From contig JAZKYL010000113.1 of assembly GCA_045612105.1 (NCBI GenBank), positions 186,001 to 250,000 of the forward strand: 64,000 bases of DNA, given 5' to 3'. Below are positions 7,458-15,750 of the stretch, piece after piece. The number at the start of each line of letters is the position of its first letter. The first letter of the stretch is position 1. A program made the position numbers and the translations under genes. Below the pieces are notes generated by a model that saw nothing but the letters and a program-made list of their open reading frames with translations, ran no database searches and was not told where the DNA came from. This DNA is from SVTX01 sp045612105. GTDB taxonomy: Bacteria > Bacillota > Clostridia > Oscillospirales > CAG-272.

Positions 7458-10400
7458 ATGGGAGAATTCGTTCATCTTCATTTGCATAGTGAATACAGTC
7501 TGCTTGACGGCGCTTGCCGAATAGCCGACATACCCGACAGATTGCGTGAGTGCGGTCAAGACGCGGTGGCGATCACCGACCACGGCAATATGTACGGTGT
7601 TATTGAGTTTTATAAAACCTGCAAAAAGGCAGGTATCAAGCCGATAATCGGTTGCGAGGTATACGTTGCTACCTCCTCGCGATTTGACAAGAGAAATAAC
7701 ACAGATTCCTATTATCATCTCGTCTTGCTTTGCAAAAATATGACGGGATATAAAAATCTGATCCATCTCGTTTCCAAGGGCTTTACAGAGGGATTTTACT
7801 CAAAGCCCCGTATCGACGAGGAGCTGCTCCGCGCCCATAGCGAGGGGCTTATTGCTCTGTCTGCTTGTCTTTCGGGCAAGATCCCGAGATTATTGTCGGT
7901 AGGCGACTACGAAACCGCGAAAAAGACCGCCCTTGATTATGCCGAGATCTTCGGCAAGGACAACTACTATATCGAGCTTCAGGATCACGGCACCGAGGAA
8001 ACGAGACAGATAATGCCGCTCCTCGTAAAGCTTTCCGAGGAAACGGAAATTCCTATGGTCGCCACCAACGACTGCCACTATCTGCGCCGACAGGACTCCG
8101 AGACTCAGCAGGTGTTAATGTGCATTCAGACTAATACGACCCTTGACAGTCAGAACAAGCCAACCTTCGGCGTGGACGATTTTTACATCAAGACCACCGA
8201 CGAGATGAAGCGAATTTACGGCAAGTACGAGGGTGCTATCGAGAACACCGTCAAAATCGCCGATATGTGTCAGCTGGCGCTTGAATTTGACAAGGTGTTT
8301 TTGCCTCAGTTCCCGTGTCCAGACGGCAAGGGAGCAGAGGAATATCTCCGCAAATTGACTCTCGCGGGACTTGAGCGCAGACAGAAAAACGGTCACCTCG
8401 TCTTTGGAAACGAGCCTCACAATAACGAGCAGGCTTACAGAGAAAGGATAGACTACGAGCTTTCTGTTATCAACACAATGGGCTATGCCGACTATTTCCT
8501 TATAGTTCAGGATTACGTCGGATTTGCCAAGAATTCGGGTATCCCCGTAGGCCCCGGCAGAGGATCCGGTGCCGGCAGTCTTGTAGCATATCTGCTTGGT
8601 ATCACGGATATTGATTCTATTAAATTCGACCTGCTTTTCGAGCGTTTTCTAAACCCCGAGAGAGTCAGTATGCCCGATATCGATATGGACTTCTGCTACA
8701 ACCGCCGCGACGAGGTCATCGACTACGTAACGCGCAAATACGGTAGAGAACACGTGTCTCAGATAATAACATTTGGTACTCTTGCGGCAAAAGCGGCTGT
8801 AAGAGATTGCGGACGAGCTATGGGAATGGCTTATTCCGACGTTGACGTGGTGGCGAAGGCAATACCGCGTGAGCTTGGAATTACCCTCAAAAACGCGCTC
8901 CGTTTTCCCGAATTAAAGGAGCTTTACGAGGGCTCTGAGCAGATAAAAAAGCTTATCGACACGGCAATCTCACTTGAAGGAATGCCCCGTAACATCTCGG
9001 TTCACGCGGCAGGTGTGGTGATTACAGATAAGCCTATTTCCGAATACGTGCCCTTGTCTGTCAGCAACGGCACGCTGGTCACCCAATTCGATATGGATAC
9101 CATAGCCGACTTGGGTCTGCTGAAATTCGACTTTCTCGCGCTCCGATATCTAACTATCATCAACGATGCGGAAACGCAGATAAAGGAATTTGAGCCTGAT
9201 TTTGATATTGAAAAGATACCCTTTGATGATAAAAAGACCTTTGAGCTGATCTCAAAGGGCGACACCGCAGGCGTATTTCAGCTTGAATCCTCGGGAATGA
9301 AGCAGGTGCTTCAGAATTTGCGTCCAGAGTGCATCGACGATATAATCTCGGTCATTTCGCTCTACCGCCCCGGCCCTATGGACTCGATACCAAGGTTTAT
9401 TGAGTGCCGTCACGACCCCTCCAAGGTTGTCTACGATCTACCCGAGCTTGAGCCCATACTTCGCTCGACCTACGGCTGTACCGTATATCAGGAGCAGGTA
9501 ATGAGCATTTTCCGCACGGTTGCGGGCTACACCTACGGGCATGCGGACATCGTGCGCCGCGCTATGTCCAAGAAAAAGGCAAGCGTGCTTGAAGCCGAAA
9601 GAGAGCAGTTTATCTCGGGTGCCGCCGAGAGGGGAATTGATAAGGCTAAAGCAGAAAAGCTCTTTGACGATATGGCAAGCTTCGCAAATTATGCTTTCAA
9701 CAAGGCTCACGCTGCCGCCTATGCGGTCATAAGCTACCGCTCCGCATACCTCAAAGCACATTACACCGCAGAATATATGGCGGCGCTTCTCACCAGCGTG
9801 CTTGGTAACCAGGTCAAGAGCGTTGAGTATATAAACGAATGCTCAAAATTCGGCATATCCGTCCTGCCTCCTGACATCAACGGAAGCCGAGTAACCTTTG
9901 CTACGGACAGGGAAAATGGCAACATTCGTTTCGGTCTCTTGGCACTAAAAAACGTGGGCAAACAGATGCTTGAAGCTATCATAAACGAGCGACAGAGTGG
10001 CGGAAGATTTACTTCCTTTGACAATTTTGTTGAGAGAATGTCGGGCGTCACCGATCTCAACAAGCGCCAGGTAGAGGCTCTTATAAAATGCGGCGCATTT
10101 GACGGTCTCGGTCTTTTCCGATCTCAATTGCTCGCTTCTTATGAAACTATCATCGACAATGTTCAGCAAAAGAACCGAAACAACCCCGCAGGGCAGATGG
10201 ATATGTTCTCAATGGGAAACGTTGAAGCCCCCTCCTTCGACTATCCCAACATTCCCGAATACGGAATGAAGGAAAAGCTGCTTATGGAAAAGGAGGCTTC
10301 GGGAATGTATTTCTCGGGTCATATGCTGGATAATTACTCAAAGCATATCGACGACCTGGATATAATCCCCACTTCCGAGCTTGCCGAGACCGACGAGAGC

Positions 10401-11126
10401 GGAGAGCTGCTCTACGGCGACAAGGACAGAGTCAAGCTTGTGGGGATTATCAACAGGGTGTCGCTGAAGACCACGAAAAACGACGACAGAATGGCATTTT
10501 TCACCCTTGAGGACAAATACGGCGAGGTCGAGTGCATCGTTTTCCCGAAAAAGTATAACGAACTTTATCACGAGATATTCGTGGATGCCGCCGTCTACGT
10601 TGAGGGAACAGTATCTATAAAGGATGAGGAAATGCCCAAAATTCTCGTCAATCACTTAGCCGCTCTGACCGAGAACGACAGATACGTATCAAAGCCTGCG
10701 ACAACTCCCGTGAAGACAGCAGAAAAGGAGCAACCCGCTGATAACAATACACCCTCGCAATATCCCGAAAATAACAGCGGCGCCCCCTCGATGATAAATA
10801 TGTATCTTTCACTCTACGGCGCAGCTCAAAGCACCCCCGCACCCGCTCACCCGCGAGTAACCGCACCGAAAGCCCCTGATCCTCGGGTATCCGTAGCGAG
10901 ACAGATGCCGCAAAAGATCTACCTCCGTGTGCCCGATATGTCGGGAGAAGTCTTTAAAAAGGCTAAAAACATGGTGGATATCTTCAACGAGGGTACGATA
11001 ACGGTTATTTTCTACGATTCGTCTACCTCCAAATACTCCGAGTATAGCGAGAGAATGTTCTATTCCGAGTATGCCATAAAAGAATTGAAGGGAATTATCG
11101 GAGACAATAACGTGGTAACTAAATAA
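7458..11126 (+). CDS. dnaE: DNA polymerase III alpha subunit, DnaE type
   Basis: A 1222-residue C-family replicative polymerase without a proofreading domain; in Firmicutes DnaE extends primers before handing over to PolC. The PHP domain begins HLHLHSEYSLLDGACRI. The polymerase core includes GPGRGSGAGSLVAYLLG and the catalytic PDIDMDF (residues about 405-411). A helix-hairpin-helix region (KCGAFDGLG) precedes an apparent beta-clamp motif, QMDMF, at residues 913-917. An OB domain follows (KLVGIINRVS), then a Pro/Ala/Ser-rich linker (about 1075-1150) and a small C-terminal domain starting IYLRVPDMSGEVF. The start is preceded by AAAGGCAGGAG. It is the last gene of the operon; a second alpha subunit, polC, is at 59229-63656. 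Confidence 0.96.
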   Translation: MGEFVHLHLHSEYSLLDGACRIADIPDRLRECGQDAVAITDHGNMYGVIEFYKTCKKAGIKPIIGCEVYVATSSRFDKRNNTDSYYHLVLLCKNMTGYKNLIHLVSKGFTEGFYSKPRIDEELLRAHSEGLIALSACLSGKIPRLLSVGDYETAKKTALDYAEIFGKDNYYIELQDHGTEETRQIMPLLVKLSEETEIPMVATNDCHYLRRQDSETQQVLMCIQTNTTLDSQNKPTFGVDDFYIKTTDEMKRIYGKYEGAIENTVKIADMCQLALEFDKVFLPQFPCPDGKGAEEYLRKLTLAGLERRQKNGHLVFGNEPHNNEQAYRERIDYELSVINTMGYADYFLIVQDYVGFAKNSGIPVGPGRGSGAGSLVAYLLGITDIDSIKFDLLFERFLNPERVSMPDIDMDFCYNRRDEVIDYVTRKYGREHVSQIITFGTLAAKAAVRDCGRAMGMAYSDVDVVAKAIPRELGITLKNALRFPELKELYEGSEQIKKLIDTAISLEGMPRNISVHAAGVVITDKPISEYVPLSVSNGTLVTQFDMDTIADLGLLKFDFLALRYLTIINDAETQIKEFEPDFDIEKIPFDDKKTFELISKGDTAGVFQLESSGMKQVLQNLRPECIDDIISVISLYRPGPMDSIPRFIECRHDPSKVVYDLPELEPILRSTYGCTVYQEQVMSIFRTVAGYTYGHADIVRRAMSKKKASVLEAEREQFISGAAERGIDKAKAEKLFDDMASFANYAFNKAHAAAYAVISYRSAYLKAHYTAEYMAALLTSVLGNQVKSVEYINECSKFGISVLPPDINGSRVTFATDRENGNIRFGLLALKNVGKQMLEAIINERQSGGRFTSFDNFVERMSGVTDLNKRQVEALIKCGAFDGLGLFRSQLLASYETIIDNVQQKNRNNPAGQMDMFSMGNVEAPSFDYPNIPEYGMKEKLLMEKEASGMYFSGHMLDNYSKHIDDLDIIPTSELAETDESGELLYGDKDRVKLVGIINRVSLKTTKNDDRMAFFTLEDKYGEVECIVFPKKYNELYHEIFVDAAVYVEGTVSIKDEEMPKILVNHLAALTENDRYVSKPATTPVKTAEKEQPADNNTPSQYPENNSGAPSMINMYLSLYGAAQSTPAPAHPRVTAPKAPDPRVSVARQMPQKIYLRVPDMSGEVFKKAKNMVDIFNEGTITVIFYDSSTSKYSEYSERMFYSEYAIKELKGIIGDNNVVTK

Positions 11127-11135
11127 TACAAAACA

Positions 11136-11166
11136 CGCCGAGAGTAACCGTTTGGCACTCTCGGCG
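11136..11166. terminator. Bidirectional terminator between dnaE and the LysM-CAP gene
   Basis: CGCCGAGAGT (11136-11145) pairs perfectly with ACTCTCGGCG (11157-11166), with T-rich sequence after it on the plus strand. It separates two convergent genes. Confidence 0.8.
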
Positions 11167-11174
11167 GCATTATT

Positions 11175-11783
11175 TTATTTACCAATAAACATTTGTGTCC
11201 AATATCTGCCGTTTTCGGCGTAGCCTACGCCTATGTGGGTGAATGACGAATTCAGAATATTAGCTCTGTGACCCGAAGAGTTCATCCAAGCGTTTACCAC
11301 CGCTTGAGGTGTTGCCTGACCTCTTGCAATGTTCTCGCCCGCGCTTCTGTAGGTTATTCCGAAGCTCTTCATCATCTGAAACGGGCTTCCGTAGGTGGGA
11401 CTTGTATGAGAGAAATATTTGTTATCTCTCATATCCTCGGATTTTATACGCGCAACTCGGCTGAGCTGCCAATCGTATGTAAGCTCTCGGAGTCCGTTCT
11501 GTTTTCTTATTTCATTAACGAGCCTTACGACCTCCTTTTCAAAGCTCAATACAGATGCGTCCGTGGTGGGGATATTCAAGACCTGACCGGGATATATGAG
11601 ATCGGGATTTTTGATCTGGGGATTTGCTCTTTTAATCTCGCTGAGTCCCACCTCGTATTTTACCGCGATCTTCCACATGCTGTCGCCCTTAACCACCGTG
11701 TAGGTCTCATCGGCAGATGCAACCAATGCAAAAAGAGAAATCATCATAATTGCGCATAATGCAAACGATAACAGTTTTTTCAT
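11175..11783 (-). CDS. Secreted LysM-CAP domain protein
   Basis: A 202-residue exported protein. Residues 1-24 form a signal peptide ending ALVASADE. Residues about 27-72 are one LysM peptidoglycan-binding module (YTVVKGDSMWKIAVKYEVGL ... NPDLIYPGQVLNIP). Residues about 80-202 are a CAP/SCP-PR1 domain of the bacterial YkwD type, with FSHTSPTYGSPFQMM, GENIARGQATPQAVVNAWMN and SGHRANILNSSFTHIGVGYA, including the conserved His and Glu positions. Biochemical activity of bacterial CAP proteins is mostly unknown; some are linked to spore or cell-wall layers. It is monocistronic, with its own promoter and a shared terminator. Confidence 0.92.
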   Translation of the reverse strand: MKKLLSFALCAIMMISLFALVASADETYTVVKGDSMWKIAVKYEVGLSEIKRANPQIKNPDLIYPGQVLNIPTTDASVLSFEKEVVRLVNEIRKQNGLRELTYDWQLSRVARIKSEDMRDNKYFSHTSPTYGSPFQMMKSFGITYRSAGENIARGQATPQAVVNAWMNSSGHRANILNSSFTHIGVGYAENGRYWTQMFIGK

Positions 11784-11841
11784 TTGGTACCTCCTCTTTA
11801 ATTAAACTGCCGCTGATGATAATTCTATCATCAACATATCA

Positions 11842-11870
11842 ATTATAACATATTTGGGTAGGCTTTTCAA
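11842..11870 (-). promoter_or_regulatory. Promoter of the LysM-CAP gene
   Basis: On the minus strand TTGAAA (11870-11865), a 17-base spacer and TATAAT (11847-11842), with the ATG at 11783 about 50 bases downstream of the expected start site. Confidence 0.7.
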
Positions 11871-12083
11871 ATGCAATAGATGGGGGCGGAGGAGAATCCA
11901 GCAGGCTATGGAAGATATTTGGGAATATCACTGCGATATCATACTAAAATCTGAGAATTATGCAGAAATTACAATCAGATAGAGATATCGAATCTAACAT
12001 TCCACTTATGAAGCAATTCCTTGTTTCTGATTATATTATAACACATATTCATATAATTGCAAGCGAACGGTAGGCAAGTTACA

Positions 12084-12100
12084 CTTAACCGCAGGTTAAG
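12084..12100. repeat. Short perfect inverted repeat (possible operator or hairpin)
   Basis: CTTAACC-GCA-GGTTAAG is a 7-base perfect inverted repeat with a 3-base centre, followed by AATTTTT on the plus strand. It could be an operator, or a weak terminator for a minor transcript; there is no plus-strand gene just upstream to terminate. Confidence 0.5.
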
Positions 12101-12181
12101 AATTTTTACCATAACAAGCAGAAATCTAATTAATGTACACTTTAAAATATATCTTTTATATGATTTATTTTATTTAAAATA

Positions 12182-12209
12182 TTGATTTTTAATAATAATA
12201 TGGTATAAT
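12182..12209 (+). promoter_or_regulatory. Promoter of the collagen-repeat protease gene
   Basis: TTGATT (12182-12187), a 16-base spacer and TATAAT (12204-12209) preceded by TGG, an extended -10. The ATG is at 12245, after ACGGAGGAAC. Confidence 0.7.
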
Positions 12210-12244
12210 TAAATAGCATTTAAGATAACAACGGAGGAACACCA

Positions 12245-13669
12245 ATGAACAAATCAAAAAGACAGATGCTCCGTGCGGCAATAATCTGCCTTGTGCTGAT
12301 ATTGATCCTTTCATTTATCGGCTGTGATACCGAAAAAGAAGAAATAGTCGGCATACGCAATGCAGCTATCAACGACCAAGGCGAGCTGATCTTGACCTAC
12401 ACCAACGGAGATGAGCAAAATCTCGGAATAGTGGTCGGCAAGGATGGCATTGACGGTGTTGATGGTAAAGATGGCATTGACGGTAAAGACGGTGTCGACG
12501 GCAAGGACGGTGTTGACGGTAAAGACGGTAGAGATGGTAAGGATGGTGTCAACGGTAAAGACGGCAAAAACGGTCTTGACGGAGCCGACGGTCTTGACGG
12601 ATCGATTATCGTAAGCGATGTCACAAACACTACCTCTTATGCAGTCTCCCAAGGACTCAGAAGCTCGGTTAGTGTGTTCTGTAATTTTTCAAAAAAGGGA
12701 AGTCCTGATTACGGGTCCGCCGGCTCGGGAGTCATTTACAGCTTGAATAAAACCGCAGGAAGCGCTTTCATAATCACCAATTACCACGTGATTTTCGATG
12801 CTGAAAGCAGCTCTCCTGATGGAATAAGCCAAGAAATATATCTTACGCTCTACGGCTCAGAATATTCCGATATGCTCATTCCGGCCGAGTACGTGGGCGG
12901 CTCGATGTATTACGATATCGCAGTACTTTACGTTGAAGAAAGCGATCTGCTTAAAACAAACCTTCCCGCCGCGGCACATATAGCTGATTCAGATGAAATA
13001 ATCGTTGGACAGCCCGCTATTGCCATTGGAAATCCCAAGGGTATTGGAATTTCTGCATCCAGCGGAATAGTCAGTGTTGATTCCGAGCATATTACAATGA
13101 CCGCAGCCGATAATAAATCCACTGTCGATTTCAGAGTAATGAGAATAGACACCGCCGTAAATTCCGGTAACAGCGGCGGAGGTCTGTTCAATGAAAACGG
13201 AGAGCTTATAGGTATAGTCAACGCGAAAATAATTGACGAAAGCGTAGAGAATATCGGATATGCCATACCTTCAAACGTTGCGATAGCAGTCGCACAGAAC
13301 ATAATAGATAATTGCTACGAGACCGAGCTTGCGGCGGTTCAGCGTTGCCTTTTGGGAATAACCATTACCATTTCCAATTCAAAAGCGGTATACGATCCCG
13401 ATACCTGTAGAATTAAAATTGAAGAGGTAGTGACTGTCTACGAAGTGTCGAAAAGCGGTATTGCATACGGAGAGCTTAAGCCGGATGATATTATCATATC
13501 GATTTCGATCAACGGAAACAAGCGCAACGTCACAAGACAGCACCACGTTATCGACTATATGCTTGACGCTAGAGTAGGCGACGTTGTGGTGTTTGAGTAT
13601 TCTCGCAACGGAAGAATCCTTCAAACTAATGAAATATTAATAACAAATGATTGCGTAACATCTTATTAA
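12245..13669 (+). CDS. Lipoprotein with collagen-like repeats and a trypsin/HtrA-like protease-PDZ domain
   Basis: A 474-residue predicted lipoprotein: residues 1-26 are a hydrophobic signal ending in FIG before Cys27. Residues about 66-120 form a run of Gly-X-Y triplets rich in Lys-Asp-Gly (KDGIDGKDGVDGKDG pattern), a bacterial collagen-like segment. A chymotrypsin-fold domain follows, with the His in IITNYHVIFD, the Asp in YYDIAVLYVE and the nucleophile in AVNSGNSGGGLFN. The last 100 residues look like a PDZ domain (GIAYGELKPDDIIISISING). It is probably an HtrA/DegP-type surface protease, with the collagen-like stalk holding it away from the membrane. It is monocistronic, flanked by a promoter and a perfect bidirectional terminator. 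Confidence 0.88.
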   Translation: MNKSKRQMLRAAIICLVLILILSFIGCDTEKEEIVGIRNAAINDQGELILTYTNGDEQNLGIVVGKDGIDGVDGKDGIDGKDGVDGKDGVDGKDGRDGKDGVNGKDGKNGLDGADGLDGSIIVSDVTNTTSYAVSQGLRSSVSVFCNFSKKGSPDYGSAGSGVIYSLNKTAGSAFIITNYHVIFDAESSSPDGISQEIYLTLYGSEYSDMLIPAEYVGGSMYYDIAVLYVEESDLLKTNLPAAAHIADSDEIIVGQPAIAIGNPKGIGISASSGIVSVDSEHITMTAADNKSTVDFRVMRIDTAVNSGNSGGGLFNENGELIGIVNAKIIDESVENIGYAIPSNVAIAVAQNIIDNCYETELAAVQRCLLGITITISNSKAVYDPDTCRIKIEEVVTVYEVSKSGIAYGELKPDDIIISISINGNKRNVTRQHHVIDYMLDARVGDVVVFEYSRNGRILQTNEILITNDCVTSY

Positions 13670-13673
13670 ACGC

Positions 13674-13703
13674 AAAAACGGCTGCCCGCGGGCAGCCGTT
13701 TTT
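13674..13703. terminator. Bidirectional intrinsic terminator
   Basis: A perfect 30-base palindrome, with five A, then CGGCTGCCCG and its complement, then five T. It serves the protease gene on the plus strand and pgcA on the minus strand. Confidence 0.92.
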
Positions 13704-13711
13704 CTATACAA

Positions 13712-15424
13712 CTAAATATTAAGAGTTTTCTTATATGCTTCTATATTAGCAAGCGCGCTTTCCTGATCGGCGGCGGAAACCATAAAGTAGAACTTAACCT
13801 TAGGCTCGGTTCCCGAAGGACGAACGATGACCACGTCGCCGTTCTCAAGCTTGAAGGAAAGAACATTGGATGCAGGCAACTCGGTGGAAACCTTCTCTCC
13901 GGTAGCAACCGTTGTAAAGGTCTGCTCAGAATAGTCACCAAAGGTAACGACCTTAACACCGCCGAGCTCGTTGGGAGTATTCTTTCTCATACCGTCAAGC
14001 AAAGCAGCCATTTTTGCGGGACCGTCAACTCCGTCCATGTAGATCTCAACGTTTCTCTCAAGGCAGAAGCCGTATTTCGCGTAGAGACCCTCAAGTGCAT
14101 CGTAAAGAGTCATACCCTTGGCGTGATAATAAGCGGTCATCTCGCAGATGAGCATGGTAGCAACTACTGCGTCCTTGTCTCTCGCATAGGTTCCCTTGAG
14201 ATAGCCGTAGCTCTCCTCAAAGCCAAAGATGTAGGAGCCTTCGCCGGTAGCCTCGTGGTTCTTGATTACCTCACCGATAAACTTGAATCCGGTCAGCACG
14301 TTGAACATTTCAACGTTATGAGCGTCACAGATCTTGGTAGCAAGCTCGGAGGAAACGATAGACTTAACGACGTAAGGCTGATCTGGCATAGTGCCGGTCT
14401 CCTCGTAGGCAGTGATGATATAGTCGATAAGAAGCGCGCCCATCTGGTTACCCGTGATGGTCTTGAAGCTACCGTCCTTTGTTCTTGCAACAACTCCAAC
14501 GCGGTCGGCGTCGGGGTCTGTTGCAACTACAAGATTGCTTCCAACCTCGTTTGCGATTGCGATACCGAGATCAAATACTTCCGCATACTCGGGATTGGGC
14601 TTCTCAACGGTGGGGAAGTTTCCGTCGATAACGAACTGCTCCTCAACCTTGTAAAGATGCTTTATGCCGGTTCTCGCAAGGATCTCGGGAATCAGCTTGT
14701 GACCCGTACCGTGAAGAGGCGAGTAAACTATCTTCAATTCATCCGCTACAGCCTTTACAGCGTCGGGATTGACCGCCTGCGCCTGAACCTGCGCGAGATA
14801 AAGCTCATCCATTTCCGATCCAAGAATCTTGATCTTGCCCTCGGCGACAGCCGTGTCGAAATCAACTCTCTTGACGTCGTTGAAAATGTCGGTCTTGCAT
14901 ATCTCCTCATAAACGGTGTTGGCATGCTCGGGGGGAAGCTGTGCGCCATCCTCCCAATAAGCTTTGTAACCGTTGTACTGCTTGGGATTGTGAGATGCGG
15001 TGATATTGATTCCCGCAACGCATTTCAGCTCACGGAGAGCAAAGGAAAGCTCGGGCGTGGGGCGGAGAGCATCAAAAATATAAACGGGAATACCTGCAGC
15101 AGCTAAAACCTCTGCGGAAACCTTTGCAAACAGCTCTGAATTGTTGCGGCAATCGTAAGCCACGGCAACACCATCAGCCGCTCTGCCTTCTTTGTGGATA
15201 AGGTTAGCAAGCCCCTGAGTAGCCTGAGCAACGGTATAAACGTTCATAGCGTTCATTCCGGTCTTCATAGTGCCTCTGAGTCCTGCTGTACCAAAGGTAA
15301 GACCCGAGGTAAAGCGAAGCTTAAGCTCGTCGTCATTGTCGGCAATATCACGAAGCTCCTGTCTTTCAGCTTCGGTGAGTGCGGGAGAATTCAGCCAAAG
15401 ATCATAATTTTCAAGATAAGTCAT
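13712..15424 (-). CDS. pgcA: Phosphoglucomutase / phosphomannomutase (alpha-D-phosphohexomutase)
   Basis: A 570-residue cytosolic enzyme interconverting hexose-1- and hexose-6-phosphates, supplying glucose-1-phosphate for UDP-glucose, polysaccharide or glycolipid synthesis. The four family sites are present: the phosphoserine loop TASHNPKQYNGYK, the metal-binding DPDADRVGV, the sugar-binding GFEESYGYLKG and the phosphate-binding RPSGTEPKVKFY. Length and sequence fit the Firmicutes PgcA (YbbT) class rather than GlmM. The start MTYLENYDLW is preceded by GAAAGGA. It lies 33 bases after the TSCPD gene on the same strand and is probably the end of the htpG transcript, though an own promoter is possible. 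Confidence 0.93.
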   Translation of the reverse strand: MTYLENYDLWLNSPALTEAERQELRDIADNDDELKLRFTSGLTFGTAGLRGTMKTGMNAMNVYTVAQATQGLANLIHKEGRAADGVAVAYDCRNNSELFAKVSAEVLAAAGIPVYIFDALRPTPELSFALRELKCVAGINITASHNPKQYNGYKAYWEDGAQLPPEHANTVYEEICKTDIFNDVKRVDFDTAVAEGKIKILGSEMDELYLAQVQAQAVNPDAVKAVADELKIVYSPLHGTGHKLIPEILARTGIKHLYKVEEQFVIDGNFPTVEKPNPEYAEVFDLGIAIANEVGSNLVVATDPDADRVGVVARTKDGSFKTITGNQMGALLIDYIITAYEETGTMPDQPYVVKSIVSSELATKICDAHNVEMFNVLTGFKFIGEVIKNHEATGEGSYIFGFEESYGYLKGTYARDKDAVVATMLICEMTAYYHAKGMTLYDALEGLYAKYGFCLERNVEIYMDGVDGPAKMAALLDGMRKNTPNELGGVKVVTFGDYSEQTFTTVATGEKVSTELPASNVLSFKLENGDVVIVRPSGTEPKVKFYFMVSAADQESALANIEAYKKTLNI

Positions 15425-15457
15425 TGAAAAAATCCTTTCAAATCAAATTTTGGAAGA

Positions 15458-15709
15458 TTAAGCGTTTTTGTACTGCTCAAGAGCCTGCGCCAACTGATCG
15501 GGACAGGAGGTGGGGCGAGGACCGCAATGAATGCCGCGAAGACGCTTTATAGCCTCCTCAACAGTCATGCCCTTAACAAGTGCAGCAACTCCCTGGGTAT
15601 TACCGGAGCAACCGCCGGTAAATTTCGCTTCAACAATAATGCCGTTCTCAACGTCGATATCGATCTGACGGGAGCAAGTGCCTTTTGTAGTGTAAGTAAT
15701 GTGTTCCAT
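15458..15709 (-). CDS. TSCPD domain protein (TIGR03905 type)
   Basis: An 83-residue protein made of a single TSCPD domain, the module also found at the C-terminus of some class II ribonucleotide reductases. It contains GTCSRQIDIDVE, FTGGCSGNTQGV and the naming motif PTSCPDQLAQAL. The conserved cysteines (in GTCS, GGCSG, IHCGP and SCPD) suggest metal or iron-sulfur binding, but the function of the stand-alone proteins is unknown. The ATG follows GAAAGGAAGT. It lies between the prephenate-dehydratase-like gene (41 bases upstream) and pgcA (33 bases downstream). Confidence 0.88.
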   Translation of the reverse strand: MEHITYTTKGTCSRQIDIDVENGIIVEAKFTGGCSGNTQGVAALVKGMTVEEAIKRLRGIHCGPRPTSCPDQLAQALEQYKNA

Positions 15710-15750
15710 AGTTTATACTTCCTTTCAAAATATATTCATAAAAATTCAAA

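Larger units (their letters stand above)
11784..12244. other. Divergent intergenic region (461 bases) without a convincing gene
   Basis: It holds the promoter of the LysM-CAP gene, a second minus-strand promoter-like pair (TTGCAA 12062-12057, 16 bases, TATAAT 12040-12035), a perfect inverted repeat at 12084-12100 and the promoter of the collagen-repeat protease. A 24-codon open frame at 11908-11982 has no credible support. The rest is AT-rich and featureless. Confidence 0.6.

Noticed and set aside
11908..11982. A 24-codon frame with GGAGGAG upstream in the 11784-12244 gap
   Set aside because: The spacing of 13 bases is long, no homologue is recognisable and no promoter points to it; it may be a chance frame.
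12446..12600. Possible CRISPR or satellite array
   Set aside because: The repeats are in-frame codon triplets of a coding region without spacers of fixed size.
12397..12652. Repetitive minus-strand frames opposite the collagen-like tract
   Set aside because: They mirror the Gly-X-Y repeat DNA and have no start signals.
14123..15106. A 327-residue plus-strand frame opposite pgcA
   Set aside because: The frame is the complement of a conserved mutase and has no start signal.
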